DNA from: Bacillota bacterium
Lineage (GTDB): Bacteria; Sysuimicrobiota; Sysuimicrobiia; Sysuimicrobiales; Segetimicrobiaceae
DNA: 64,000 nt
NCBI GenBank assembly: GCA_021324975.1
Contig: JAJPIA010000101.1
Span: 77,924-141,923 of the forward strand
Reading direction: 5' to 3'
Shown here: positions 1 to 7,129 of the stretch, in pieces
How positions within the stretch are numbered: position 1 is the first letter of the stretch
How the letters are laid out: every line of letters starts with the position of its first letter
Program-made: the position numbers and the translations under genes
Notes under the pieces: generated by a model
Database searches by the model: none
What the model was told of the DNA's origin: nothing
The model's input: the letters and a program-made list of their open reading frames with translations, nothing else

Positions 1-228
1 CGTGCCGACGGCCAGGTTGTAGCGGTTCCCGGTCACAAACGTCTCGCCGACGCGATACGTCACCGTGGAGTCGGCCGGCACGATCACGAACCGCTCGACC
101 GACGCGGCGGCCGCCGGGGACGGCCCGGGCCACCACGCTCCCGCCGCGAGACACAACCCCGCGACGACCGCGGCCACCAAACGCCCGCGCGCCGCCGTCC
201 CGCGCCGCTTCACATCATCGTTTGCCAT
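1..228 (-). CDS. YceI-like secreted protein, N-terminal part (runs off window)
   Basis: The first 76 residues of a minus-strand gene. It starts with ATG at 226-228 behind a GGGAGGGT Shine-Dalgarno site. A basic N-terminus and hydrophobic core ending in a run of alanines around residue 42 form a signal peptide. The mature part begins with FVIVPADSTVTYRVGETF and ends NLAVGT, which resembles the first strands of the YceI/lipocalin-like isoprenoid-binding fold (secreted, about 180 residues in the family). The remainder lies beyond the left edge. Family assignment rests on a short stretch and is inference. Confidence 0.6.
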   Translation of the reverse strand, partial: MANDDVKRRGTAARGRLVAAVVAGLCLAAGAWWPGPSPAAAASVERFVIVPADSTVTYRVGETFVTGNRYNLAVGT

Positions 229-490
229 GTTCCCGACCCTCCCGTGCGATGCCGCCGTATGCCGCGACATCGGCGTTTTGGTCATTCTCGACACCGGCAT
301 CGCTACCGTAGCGTCTCCCGATGACGGGGCCATGACAACCCTCGCGGCGGGCGCGGCCGGCTCCGATAGGCACCCTAGCGCCGAAACCTGACCGGTTTGT
401 TCCCGTAACCGGCCGCGGCCTCACGCCGGCCCGGCCGAGCCCGCCGCGCCCCGCACGGGAGCACAGCCCGGCGCGGCGAAACTCTGTCCC

Positions 491-1903
491 ATGGACGATG
501 CCGATCTGTGCTACATGCCGGCTGGGGAGATGGCGGCGGCGATCCGCACGCGGCGGGTGTCTCCGGTCGAGATCGTGGACCACATCCTCGCCCGTATCGA
601 ACGTCTCAACCCCACACTCAATGCCTTTTGCACCGTGACGGCGGATCGGGCCCGCGCGGATGCGCGGGCGGCCGAGGCGGCCGTTATGCGCGGCGATGCC
701 GTGGGACCGCTCCACGGCGTTCCCGTCTCTATCAAGGATCTCATCGACACGGCCGGCGTGCGCACGACCCTCGGGTCGCGCGTGTTCAGCGACTATGTGC
801 CCGCGGAAGACGCTCCGGCCGTGGTGCGGCTCCGACGCGCGGGCGCCATCCTCCTCGGCAAGACCAACACCTGCGAGTTCGGGCACAAGGCCGTGACCGA
901 CAATCGCGTCTTCGGGCCAAGCCGTAACCCGTGGCGCCTCTCGCACACGCCGGGCGGGAGCAGCGGCGGTGCGGCCGCGGCCGTCGCCGCCGGGCTGGGG
1001 CCCCTGGCCGTGGGTACCGACGGCGGCGGGTCGATCCGCATCCCCGCGAGCTGCTGCGGGATCGTCGGTTTCAAGCCCACGCTCGGGCGCGTGGCGCAGG
1101 CGCCGCTGTTCGGCGGATTGGAGATCATGCTGCATACCGGCCCACTGGCGCGGTCGGTTCGGGATGCGGCCCTCCTGCTCGACGCGATCGCCGGCCCCGA
1201 TCCACGAGATCCGGGCTCGCTGCCGGCCGACGCCACCGAGTACGGCGCGGCGTGCGGCGAGGGGGTGAGGGGCCTGCGGGTGGGATGGACCCCGGATTGG
1301 GGATACGCCGCCGTCGATCCCGAAATCCGGCGGATCACGGGAGCGGCCGCCGCTCGCTTCGCGGAGCTGGGGTGCCATGTCGACGAGGCCGCCCCGGGCT
1401 TCGGCGATCCCGCAGATGCCTTTGAAACGTTGTCGAGCGCGTCGACCGCGGCCCGCTGGGGCTACCTGCTTCCCGCCCATCGCGATCAGCTCGATCCATC
1501 GGTCCTGCCATGGATCGAGCGGGGGCTGACCCGGAGCGCGGTGGAGTTTGTGCGGGCCGCGGCCTGCCGCCGCGCGCTCAACGACGTCTGGCTGCACTAT
1601 TTTGCGCGTTTCGACCTGCTGCTCACGCCCACGCTGTCCGCTCCTCCGCTCCCGGTCGGCATCGACGCCTACGACGAGATCGATGGGAAGCGCGTCGGCC
1701 AGCTCGGCTGGATCGCGTTCACCTTTCCATTGAACATGGTGGGCTACCCGGCCGCGAGCGTGCCCTGCGGCCGCACCGCGACAGGCCTCCCGGTCGGGCT
1801 CCAGATCGTCGGGCCGCGGTTCGCGGACGCGCAGGTGCTCCGCGCGGCCGCGGCGTGGGAGGCCGCGGCGCCGTGGGCGGGCGACCGGCCCCCGACCGCG
1901 TAG
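491..1903 (+). CDS. Amidase signature family hydrolase
   Basis: A 470-residue protein that hydrolyses a carboxylic amide in the cytoplasm; the substrate is unknown. The complete amidase-signature Ser-cisSer-Lys triad is visible. Lys82 lies in VSIKDL, the cis-Ser157 in PGGSSGG, and the nucleophile Ser181 in GTDGGGSIRIPAS; the 24-residue spacing between the two serines matches the family. Length is normal for amidases or GatA-like enzymes. GatB/GatC are not nearby, so a role as tRNA amidotransferase subunit is unlikely. It stands 123 bp upstream of a sugar-type ABC transporter on the same strand. A shared substrate, for example an amide-bearing compound, is possible but not shown. Confidence 0.9.
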   Translation: MDDADLCYMPAGEMAAAIRTRRVSPVEIVDHILARIERLNPTLNAFCTVTADRARADARAAEAAVMRGDAVGPLHGVPVSIKDLIDTAGVRTTLGSRVFSDYVPAEDAPAVVRLRRAGAILLGKTNTCEFGHKAVTDNRVFGPSRNPWRLSHTPGGSSGGAAAAVAAGLGPLAVGTDGGGSIRIPASCCGIVGFKPTLGRVAQAPLFGGLEIMLHTGPLARSVRDAALLLDAIAGPDPRDPGSLPADATEYGAACGEGVRGLRVGWTPDWGYAAVDPEIRRITGAAAARFAELGCHVDEAAPGFGDPADAFETLSSASTAARWGYLLPAHRDQLDPSVLPWIERGLTRSAVEFVRAAACRRALNDVWLHYFARFDLLLTPTLSAPPLPVGIDAYDEIDGKRVGQLGWIAFTFPLNMVGYPAASVPCGRTATGLPVGLQIVGPRFADAQVLRAAAAWEAAAPWAGDRPPTA

Positions 1904-2026
1904 CCGGTACAAGGGAATTCCCGCGGCGCCCGAGAAGCCGCTTTTGCCCGATCGGCCGGACCGCTACGCGCGCGGTAGTGCTTTGCGCCGAGCGTGCCGG
2001 CGGCAGTCCAACCCGGGAGGTTTGTG

Positions 2027-3337
2027 ATGGCAGAGAGGCTGACGCGGCGCGCTGTGTTGAAGGGGCTCGGCGGAACAGTGGCGGCCGCGGGGACAGCGGG
2101 GCTGCTCGGCGGGCGCGGGTTCGCGGCCGAGCCGGCGCGCCTCAAGTTCATCGTCTGGAACTATCAGGTCCAGACCGTCCAGCAGTTCATCAACCAATTC
2201 GAGGCGGCGAACCCCGACATCAAGGTCGACATGGAGGTCATCCCGGGAAACGAGTACATCCCAAAGATCCAGCTCATGCAGAACGCCAGGACGCCCTTCG
2301 ACGTGCTCTACGTCGCGGACGGGATCCTGGCCCAATGGTCCACGTGGCTGCAGCCGCTCGACGCGTACGACGGCGCGGCGGCGCTGAAACAACAGATGCT
2401 CCCCGTTGCGCTGCGTTCCATGACGTACAAGGGGCGGCTGTACGGGCTTCCATACTTTTCGAGCTACTTCGCCCTGATCTACAACGACCGCATGCTCAGG
2501 GGCGCGGGGTTTGCGGCACCGCCCAAGACCTACGAGGAGTGGACCGAGCAGGCGCGCGCCATCAAGAGCAAGGGGCTCAGCAAGACGCCGATGCTGTGGC
2601 CCGTCAAGATCTCCGGCTGGGGCGGCATCTGGGTCGTCAATGCAATGGCGGCCTCGCGGGGCGGCCGGGTGCTCGACGACAGCCTGAATGTGACGCCGGT
2701 GGCGCTCGCGTCGCTGCGCTGGTGGGTATCGACGTACAAGGAAGGCCTGTCCGATCCAAACGGGATCGAGTTGGATCCCAACACGTCCGCGACCGCGTTC
2801 ATGGGCGGAGATTACGCCACGATGCTGTCGACGAGCTTCTTCGCCGGCCCGCAGTGGGCGAACGACAAGGATAAGTCGAAAGTGTACGGCGTCACGAAGC
2901 TCGCCCCGACCCCCGCCCTGCACCGCACCGCGGGCTTTGCGCGGCTCTACGGCATCAACGCCGCGAGCGCCCACAAGGCTGAAGCGTGGCGCTTCGTCAA
3001 GTACATGGGTGGGACCGACAAGAACGGCACCTACGTCACGCCCAAGGCCTGGGTCACCTCGGGCGCGTTGACATGGGGCTACCGCGGCGTGGAGAAGGAC
3101 CCCACCGTCGCCGCGTCGCTCCGGTCATGGGGTGCCGACCCCGCCCAGGTCGAGGCGAACCTCGAGAACGCGGTGCCGATGAGCGCCATCGTGCCGTTCC
3201 AAGCGGTTTGGTACTCCGAGTGGGAACAGGACGCCAACGGGGTGTTGCAGGACATGCTGGTCGGCCGCACCCCGGTGGAGCAAGGCGCGCAGGCCTGGTC
3301 GGCGAAGGCAAAGGAGCTCGCGGCCCGCTATAAGTGA
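2027..3337 (+). CDS. Extracellular solute-binding protein, carbohydrate ABC family 1
   Basis: A 436-residue periplasmic or surface-tethered binding protein. ATG 2027 is preferred because GGGAGG ends six bases upstream; an in-frame ATG at 1994 lacks such a site. The N-terminus LTRRAVLKGLGG carries the twin-arginine motif followed by a hydrophobic stretch and AFAAEP-like cleavage region, so Tat export is predicted. The rest matches SBP family 1, with FIVWNYQVQTVQQFINQFEA at the N-lobe and a C-terminal hinge region. The gene overlaps the next one by four bases (GTGA), so it is co-translated with two permeases. No ATP-binding subunit follows; such systems often use a shared ATPase encoded elsewhere. 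Confidence 0.92.
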   Translation: MAERLTRRAVLKGLGGTVAAAGTAGLLGGRGFAAEPARLKFIVWNYQVQTVQQFINQFEAANPDIKVDMEVIPGNEYIPKIQLMQNARTPFDVLYVADGILAQWSTWLQPLDAYDGAAALKQQMLPVALRSMTYKGRLYGLPYFSSYFALIYNDRMLRGAGFAAPPKTYEEWTEQARAIKSKGLSKTPMLWPVKISGWGGIWVVNAMAASRGGRVLDDSLNVTPVALASLRWWVSTYKEGLSDPNGIELDPNTSATAFMGGDYATMLSTSFFAGPQWANDKDKSKVYGVTKLAPTPALHRTAGFARLYGINAASAHKAEAWRFVKYMGGTDKNGTYVTPKAWVTSGALTWGYRGVEKDPTVAASLRSWGADPAQVEANLENAVPMSAIVPFQAVWYSEWEQDANGVLQDMLVGRTPVEQGAQAWSAKAKELAARYK

Positions 3338-4284
3338 ACTCCCAGGCGCCCCCGGCCGGGCTCCCGGCATCCGGTGCGCCGGCAGATGTGGCGTTCCGGC
3401 GGGCGCGGCGGGTGCGGCTGGACACGCCGCTCCGCCTGCTCAATGTGCCGAGCCTCGTGCTGATCGCCGCGTTTACCCTGGCGCCCATCGTGTACGTGGC
3501 GTATCTCAGCACGCTCGACCTGCGCATCGGCGCGCCGGGCTCGGGCGGCTTCGCCGGCTGGGCCAACTATCGCTTCGTGCTGTCGGACGGCGCCGTTGCG
3601 GCGGCGTTTCGCAACACGCTGTACTTCGCCGTCCTCTCCGTCGCCGCCGCCACGCTCGCGGGGCTCGGCGTGGCGCTGCTGCTCGACAGCGATGCCCCCG
3701 GCACCGGCCTCCTCATGGCCGGCGCCGTGCTCGCCTGGGGCATCCCGGAGATCGTCAACGCCTCGATGTGGCAGTGGATCTACAATCCGACCTTCGGCTC
3801 GCTCAACGGCCTGCTCGTCTCGCTGCACCTCACCGACCGGTACCGCGCATGGCTCAGCACGCCGGTGTCGGCCATGCACGCCGTCATCTTCGCCTACACG
3901 TGGAAGCTCGTGCCGTTCGTGGTCATCATCTTGTACGCCGCGCTGCGGTCCGTGCCCCTCGATTACTACGAGTCCGCCGCGCTCGACGGCGCGGGGCCCT
4001 GGGCGCGGTTTCGCTATGTCACGATGCCGTTCATCGCCCCGGCCCTCGCGGTGGCCGTCCTCTTTTGCGTCGTGTGGTCGATGCGGGCGTTCGACATCAT
4101 CTACGTCCTGACGAGCGGCGGGCCGGGCCAGGCCACGACGGTGCTGAGCTACTTCACGTTCGCCAAGGCGTTCCAGTTCGGTGACCTCGGCGCCGCCGCG
4201 GCCGTGGCCTGCCTGCTGACGCTCGTGACGCTCGCCCTCACGTTCGGGTACTGGCGCGCGCTGCCCCAGGAGGGGGGGTCCTGA
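3334..4284 (+). CDS. ABC transporter permease, MalF/UgpA type
   Basis: A 316-residue integral membrane protein with six predicted membrane helices. It starts with GTG 3334, overlapping the binding-protein stop as GTGA. The EAA loop that contacts the ATPase is visible as YYESAALDGAGPWARFRYV around residues 209-227. The short N-terminal cytoplasmic tail followed by one helix and a periplasmic loop is typical of the MalF-like half in family-1 sugar importers. It acts with the binding protein upstream and the second permease downstream. Confidence 0.92.
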   Translation: MNSQAPPAGLPASGAPADVAFRRARRVRLDTPLRLLNVPSLVLIAAFTLAPIVYVAYLSTLDLRIGAPGSGGFAGWANYRFVLSDGAVAAAFRNTLYFAVLSVAAATLAGLGVALLLDSDAPGTGLLMAGAVLAWGIPEIVNASMWQWIYNPTFGSLNGLLVSLHLTDRYRAWLSTPVSAMHAVIFAYTWKLVPFVVIILYAALRSVPLDYYESAALDGAGPWARFRYVTMPFIAPALAVAVLFCVVWSMRAFDIIYVLTSGGPGQATTVLSYFTFAKAFQFGDLGAAAAVACLLTLVTLALTFGYWRALPQEGGS

Positions 4285-5183
4285 CGCGCGCGCCCCGGCG
4301 CGGCCTCCCGGCTGCGCGCCTCAAGCGCGCCGTGCTCGGGGCGTTCCTCGCGCTGAGCCTCTTCTACCTCCTCGCGCCGCCTGCGTGGATGGTGATCTCG
4401 AGCCTCTCCCCCGACCGGGAGCTCCTCGTCCGGCCGCCGCGCTGGATCCCCGCTGACCTCACCGCCGTGCACTATCGCACGCTGCTGCGGCTCCCGGGCG
4501 GCGACCGAGCGGAGGCGGAGCAGAACCCGCAGATCCAGGCGTTTGCCCGCGCGCTCGTGAACAGCCTCGTGCTGGCGTCGGCGACCGTCGCCATCTGCCT
4601 GCTGTTCGGCTCGGTGTCGGCGTACTCGCTCACCCGGTTCGTTTCCGCGCGCCGCCGCCGGGTGATTCTCTTTTGCCTGCTGGGCTCGCGGATGCTGCCG
4701 GTGATCGTCGTGCTGGTCCCGATCTACATGGGGCTCCAGCGGCTGGGGCTGCTGGACACGCTCTCCGGGCTGATTCTCGCGGACGCCGGCCTGCTGCTGC
4801 CGTTCGTGATCTGGATTTTGGAGGGTTTCTACCGGTCGTTTCCGATCGAGCTGGAGGAAGCCGCGGCCATCGACGGGTGCAGCCCGACGCGGATCTTCGC
4901 GCGGATCGTGCTGCCCTTGTCGACGAACTCGCTGTTCGCCGCCGGCGCGTTTGTCTTCATCGCGGCGTGGTCGGATTTCATCGTCGCGCTCGTCCTGACC
5001 GCCAGCGAGCGGGCCTGGCCGGTCTCGGTCGTGCTCGCCCAGTCGCTCAACGCGATCACGAACCCCAGTTGGGGTCTGATGAACGCCGCGGGCCTGGTGA
5101 CCGCGCTGGTGCCGGCCGCGCTGGCGCTCGTGTTTCGCGGGGCCGTCATGCGCGGGCTCCTCGGCGGCGCCCTCAAGGGCTGA
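4281..5183 (+). CDS. ABC transporter permease, MalG/UgpE type (probable CTG start)
   Basis: About 300 residues with six predicted helices and the EAA loop ELEEAAAIDGCSPTRIFARI. The obvious alternative start, GTG 4332, begins directly inside the first helix and has no Shine-Dalgarno site. CTG 4281 overlaps the previous stop as CTGA and sits seven bases after AGGAGG. It adds an Arg/Lys-rich tail (TRAPRRGLPAARLKR) that fits the positive-inside rule. I therefore prefer a rare CTG start; this is inference. It completes the transmembrane part of the importer, which still lacks a linked ATPase. Confidence 0.88.
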   Translation: MTRAPRRGLPAARLKRAVLGAFLALSLFYLLAPPAWMVISSLSPDRELLVRPPRWIPADLTAVHYRTLLRLPGGDRAEAEQNPQIQAFARALVNSLVLASATVAICLLFGSVSAYSLTRFVSARRRRVILFCLLGSRMLPVIVVLVPIYMGLQRLGLLDTLSGLILADAGLLLPFVIWILEGFYRSFPIELEEAAAIDGCSPTRIFARIVLPLSTNSLFAAGAFVFIAAWSDFIVALVLTASERAWPVSVVLAQSLNAITNPSWGLMNAAGLVTALVPAALALVFRGAVMRGLLGGALKG

Positions 5184-5191
5184 CGCGCGCC

Positions 5192-5845
5192 ATGCTCGCG
5201 GACCTCGTCACGCTGCGCACCTCGGACGCCGTCGAGCTGGACGGCGCGTTGTACCGGGCGCCCGCGCCGGTGACGCCGGCGGCGCAGGTGCTCATGGTGC
5301 ACGGCCTCACCTGGAACTTCTACCGGGGGCCGTCGCGGTGGCTCCCGCCGCGCCTGGCCGGGGCGGGGTACACGTGCCTCTCGCTGAACATGCGCGACCA
5401 CGATCTCGCGGAGCCGCGGGACTTCGACCTCGCGCACCACGATCTTCGCGCCGGCATCGACGCGCTCTTCGATCTCGGGGCCCACACCGTGGTCGTGCTC
5501 GGGCACGGATACGCCTGCAACAAGATCGTCCGCTACCCGGTGCGGGCGGACGACCACCGCATCGGCCACTGGATCTTGACCACAATGGGATCGGTGAAGC
5601 GGCACCGGCCCGACATCTGGCAGGCCGGCCTCGAAGCCGCGGCCGGGATGACCGGACAGATTCTGGTGGTGCAGGGCGCGATCGACGCCTCGCTCGAGGG
5701 ACGGGCCAGAGGCGACGAGCTCGCCGCCGCGGCCTCGAGCGCCCGCGTCGAGGTGCGCCTCCTCAAGAGAGGCAACCACTACTTCGATCAGCGTCACGAC
5801 GAGCTCGCCGCCGCCGTGATCGGATGGCTCCGCGCTACCCTTTGA
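5192..5845 (+). CDS. Alpha/beta-hydrolase-like protein lacking the nucleophile serine
   Basis: A 217-residue protein with an alpha/beta-hydrolase layout: a first strand and oxyanion region QVLMVHGLTWNF, a nucleophile-elbow position VVVLGHGYACNK, and a terminal histidine region RGNHYFDQRHDEL. At the elbow, where Gly-X-Ser-X-Gly is expected, the sequence is Gly-His-Gly-Tyr-Ala, so the usual Ser is missing. It may be non-catalytic or use another residue. ATG 5192 lies eight bases after the permease stop, so it probably belongs to the transporter operon. The 3' end overlaps a minus-strand permease remnant by 11 bases. Confidence 0.75.
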   Translation: MLADLVTLRTSDAVELDGALYRAPAPVTPAAQVLMVHGLTWNFYRGPSRWLPPRLAGAGYTCLSLNMRDHDLAEPRDFDLAHHDLRAGIDALFDLGAHTVVVLGHGYACNKIVRYPVRADDHRIGHWILTTMGSVKRHRPDIWQAGLEAAAGMTGQILVVQGAIDASLEGRARGDELAAAASSARVEVRLLKRGNHYFDQRHDELAAAVIGWLRATL

Positions 5846-6002
5846 GCGATCCCGCCGTAAGCCCGCGCATGAAGTAGCGGCCGAGGAACACGCACATCAG
5901 GAGCGGCGGGAGCGCGGCGAGCAACGCCCCGCCCATCTGCACGTTCCACTCGACGACGTAGCTGCCGGCGAGGTTGTTGAGCGCCACCGTGATCGGCTGC
6001 AT
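5835..6002 (-). pseudogene. C-terminal remnant of an ABC permease (MalG type)
   Basis: Reading the minus strand from ATG 6002 gives 55 residues that look like the very end of a sugar ABC permease: ITVALNNLAGSY followed by a membrane helix and RYFMRGLTAGSLKG with a stop. The reading frame is closed by a TAG three codons before the ATG, so no upstream portion survives. It is wedged between the hydrolase 3' end and the secreted-protein gene. It is not a copy of the neighbouring MalG-type gene at the residue level. Probably a deletion scar. Confidence 0.65.
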
Positions 6003-6008
6003 GGGCTG

Positions 6009-6515
6009 CTACTGCCGCGGGGCGAACACGCCGACCGCGTCGACCTTGTGGTAGTGATCTGTACCGACCAGCATCGACACCGCAAACTGGATGCCGCGCT
6101 CGTCGTAGATCATGCGAATGCTGTTACCGACCGGCACCATGCGCGACGGGACGCCGAGCCGGTCCTGAACCTCGTCCATGTCGGTCCCGTAACCGAAGCC
6201 CTCGGCGGTCACAACGCCCGGCATCGCCGCGCCGACGTAGTAGACCGTGCCCGCGCTGTTGGTCTCCACGAAGACGTGCCGGTCGCGCCAGCTGTATCCG
6301 TGCGTCCCGTTGGGCTCAGAAATCCCCGGCTCCAAGAGGTTATCCGACGGCATCGGCTCCCCGAGCATCTGCGCGACCGTGGCGATGCTCATGCCGAGCT
6401 TGATCGGCCCGATGCCGACGCCGGGCACGACGAGGTAGCGCGTCTGCTGCGCCGCGGCTGGGGATGCGGTCAACAGCACCGCGCACACAATCGCTGCGAG
6501 GCGCGTCCCCACCAT
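6009..6515 (-). CDS. Secreted protein with two LG-x-P-type repeats
   Basis: A 168-residue secreted protein. ATG 6515 follows CGGAGG with four-base spacing; a longer in-frame start at 6578 lacks one. Residues 1-24 form a signal peptide ending AAAQQ. Two segments of similar pattern are visible, GIGPIKLGMSIATVAQMLGE and later GFGYGTDMDEVQDRLGVP, recalling the beta-strand/helix repeats of SmpA/OmlA-like and related envelope proteins. The exact family is not recognised. Its stop abuts the permease remnant. Confidence 0.7.
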   Translation of the reverse strand: MVGTRLAAIVCAVLLTASPAAAQQTRYLVVPGVGIGPIKLGMSIATVAQMLGEPMPSDNLLEPGISEPNGTHGYSWRDRHVFVETNSAGTVYYVGAAMPGVVTAEGFGYGTDMDEVQDRLGVPSRMVPVGNSIRMIYDERGIQFAVSMLVGTDHYHKVDAVGVFAPRQ

Positions 6516-6721
6516 GTGCCTCCGTTCGCCGCTCCCGAGAAATGCCACCATCAGCATACCCAAATTGGCGCCGCGCATACCGTGCGCCGCGGGCGCGGCA
6601 CGATGGTCCGCGGATACCAGCGGCGCCGCGTTGTTCGCGGACCGTCGAAAGGGACGAACCCCGCGCGCGCGAAAGTGCGACGGGCGGGTTCGCCGGAGGT
6701 GTGTGGGAATGCGTCCTGCTG

Positions 6722-6883
6722 GTGTCGGTGAAGCTGATTCTCAACGGCTTTCAGGTGCACACGCACATGCAGCGCGTCGAGGCGCAGCTCATCGAACTGC
6801 GAGATCTCCTGCAACAGCCGCGGCCGGCGCCCCGGCTGCGATCCGGCGCGGTGCACGACATCGATCCGTCCGGTCCACGCTGA
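6722..6883 (+). CDS. Doubtful small ORF
   Basis: An open frame of 53 codons from GTG 6722, with a short amphipathic helix-like centre (MQRVEAQLIELRDLLQQ). A GGAGG lies at 6695-6699, but too far from this GTG and too close to another at 6701. No family is recognised. The rest of 6516-6925 shows no convincing gene. Weak call. Confidence 0.25.
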   Translation: MSVKLILNGFQVHTHMQRVEAQLIELRDLLQQPRPAPRLRSGAVHDIDPSGPR

Positions 6884-6925
6884 GCACCGGCGGCTCGATT
6901 GTGTGCGCGCGCCCGGCGCTGTGCC

Positions 6926-7060
6926 TCAGCGCGCCTTGCGCCGCTTGGTCGCTCGCTTGGCTACGGCCGCGCGCGCGACCCGGCGCTTCGCCCCCGTTCG
7001 CCGCGTACGCTTGCCCTTGAGCTTGGGTTTGGCAGAGCCGGCGCCGTTGCTCCCTGGCAT
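6926..7060 (-). CDS. Very basic 44-residue protein (histone-H1-tail-like)
   Basis: Minus-strand ATG 7058-7060 follows GAGGAGAGACT, a clear Shine-Dalgarno site. It encodes 44 residues, almost half Lys or Arg, the rest mainly Ala, Gly and Thr, such as KPKLKGKRTRRTGAKRR and AKRATKRRKAR. No hydrophobic segment or other domain is present. The composition resembles the Lys/Arg/Ala-rich tails of bacterial histone-H1-like and some HU-extension proteins, so binding to nucleic acid is plausible but inferred. It lies between divergent neighbours and appears to be its own unit. Confidence 0.6.
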   Translation of the reverse strand: MPGSNGAGSAKPKLKGKRTRRTGAKRRVARAAVAKRATKRRKAR

Positions 7061-7129
7061 AGTCTCTCCTCGTTGGACCACGATCGTGTCTGTGCCGCCC
7101 GCTTGGCACGCGCTCGTCGTTCGCTGCTT

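Noticed and set aside
215-1912. A 565-codon minus-strand frame opposite the amidase gene
   Set aside because: It is Arg/Gly/Pro-rich, has no domain, and mirrors a gene with a complete catalytic triad; typical antisense shadow in GC-rich DNA.
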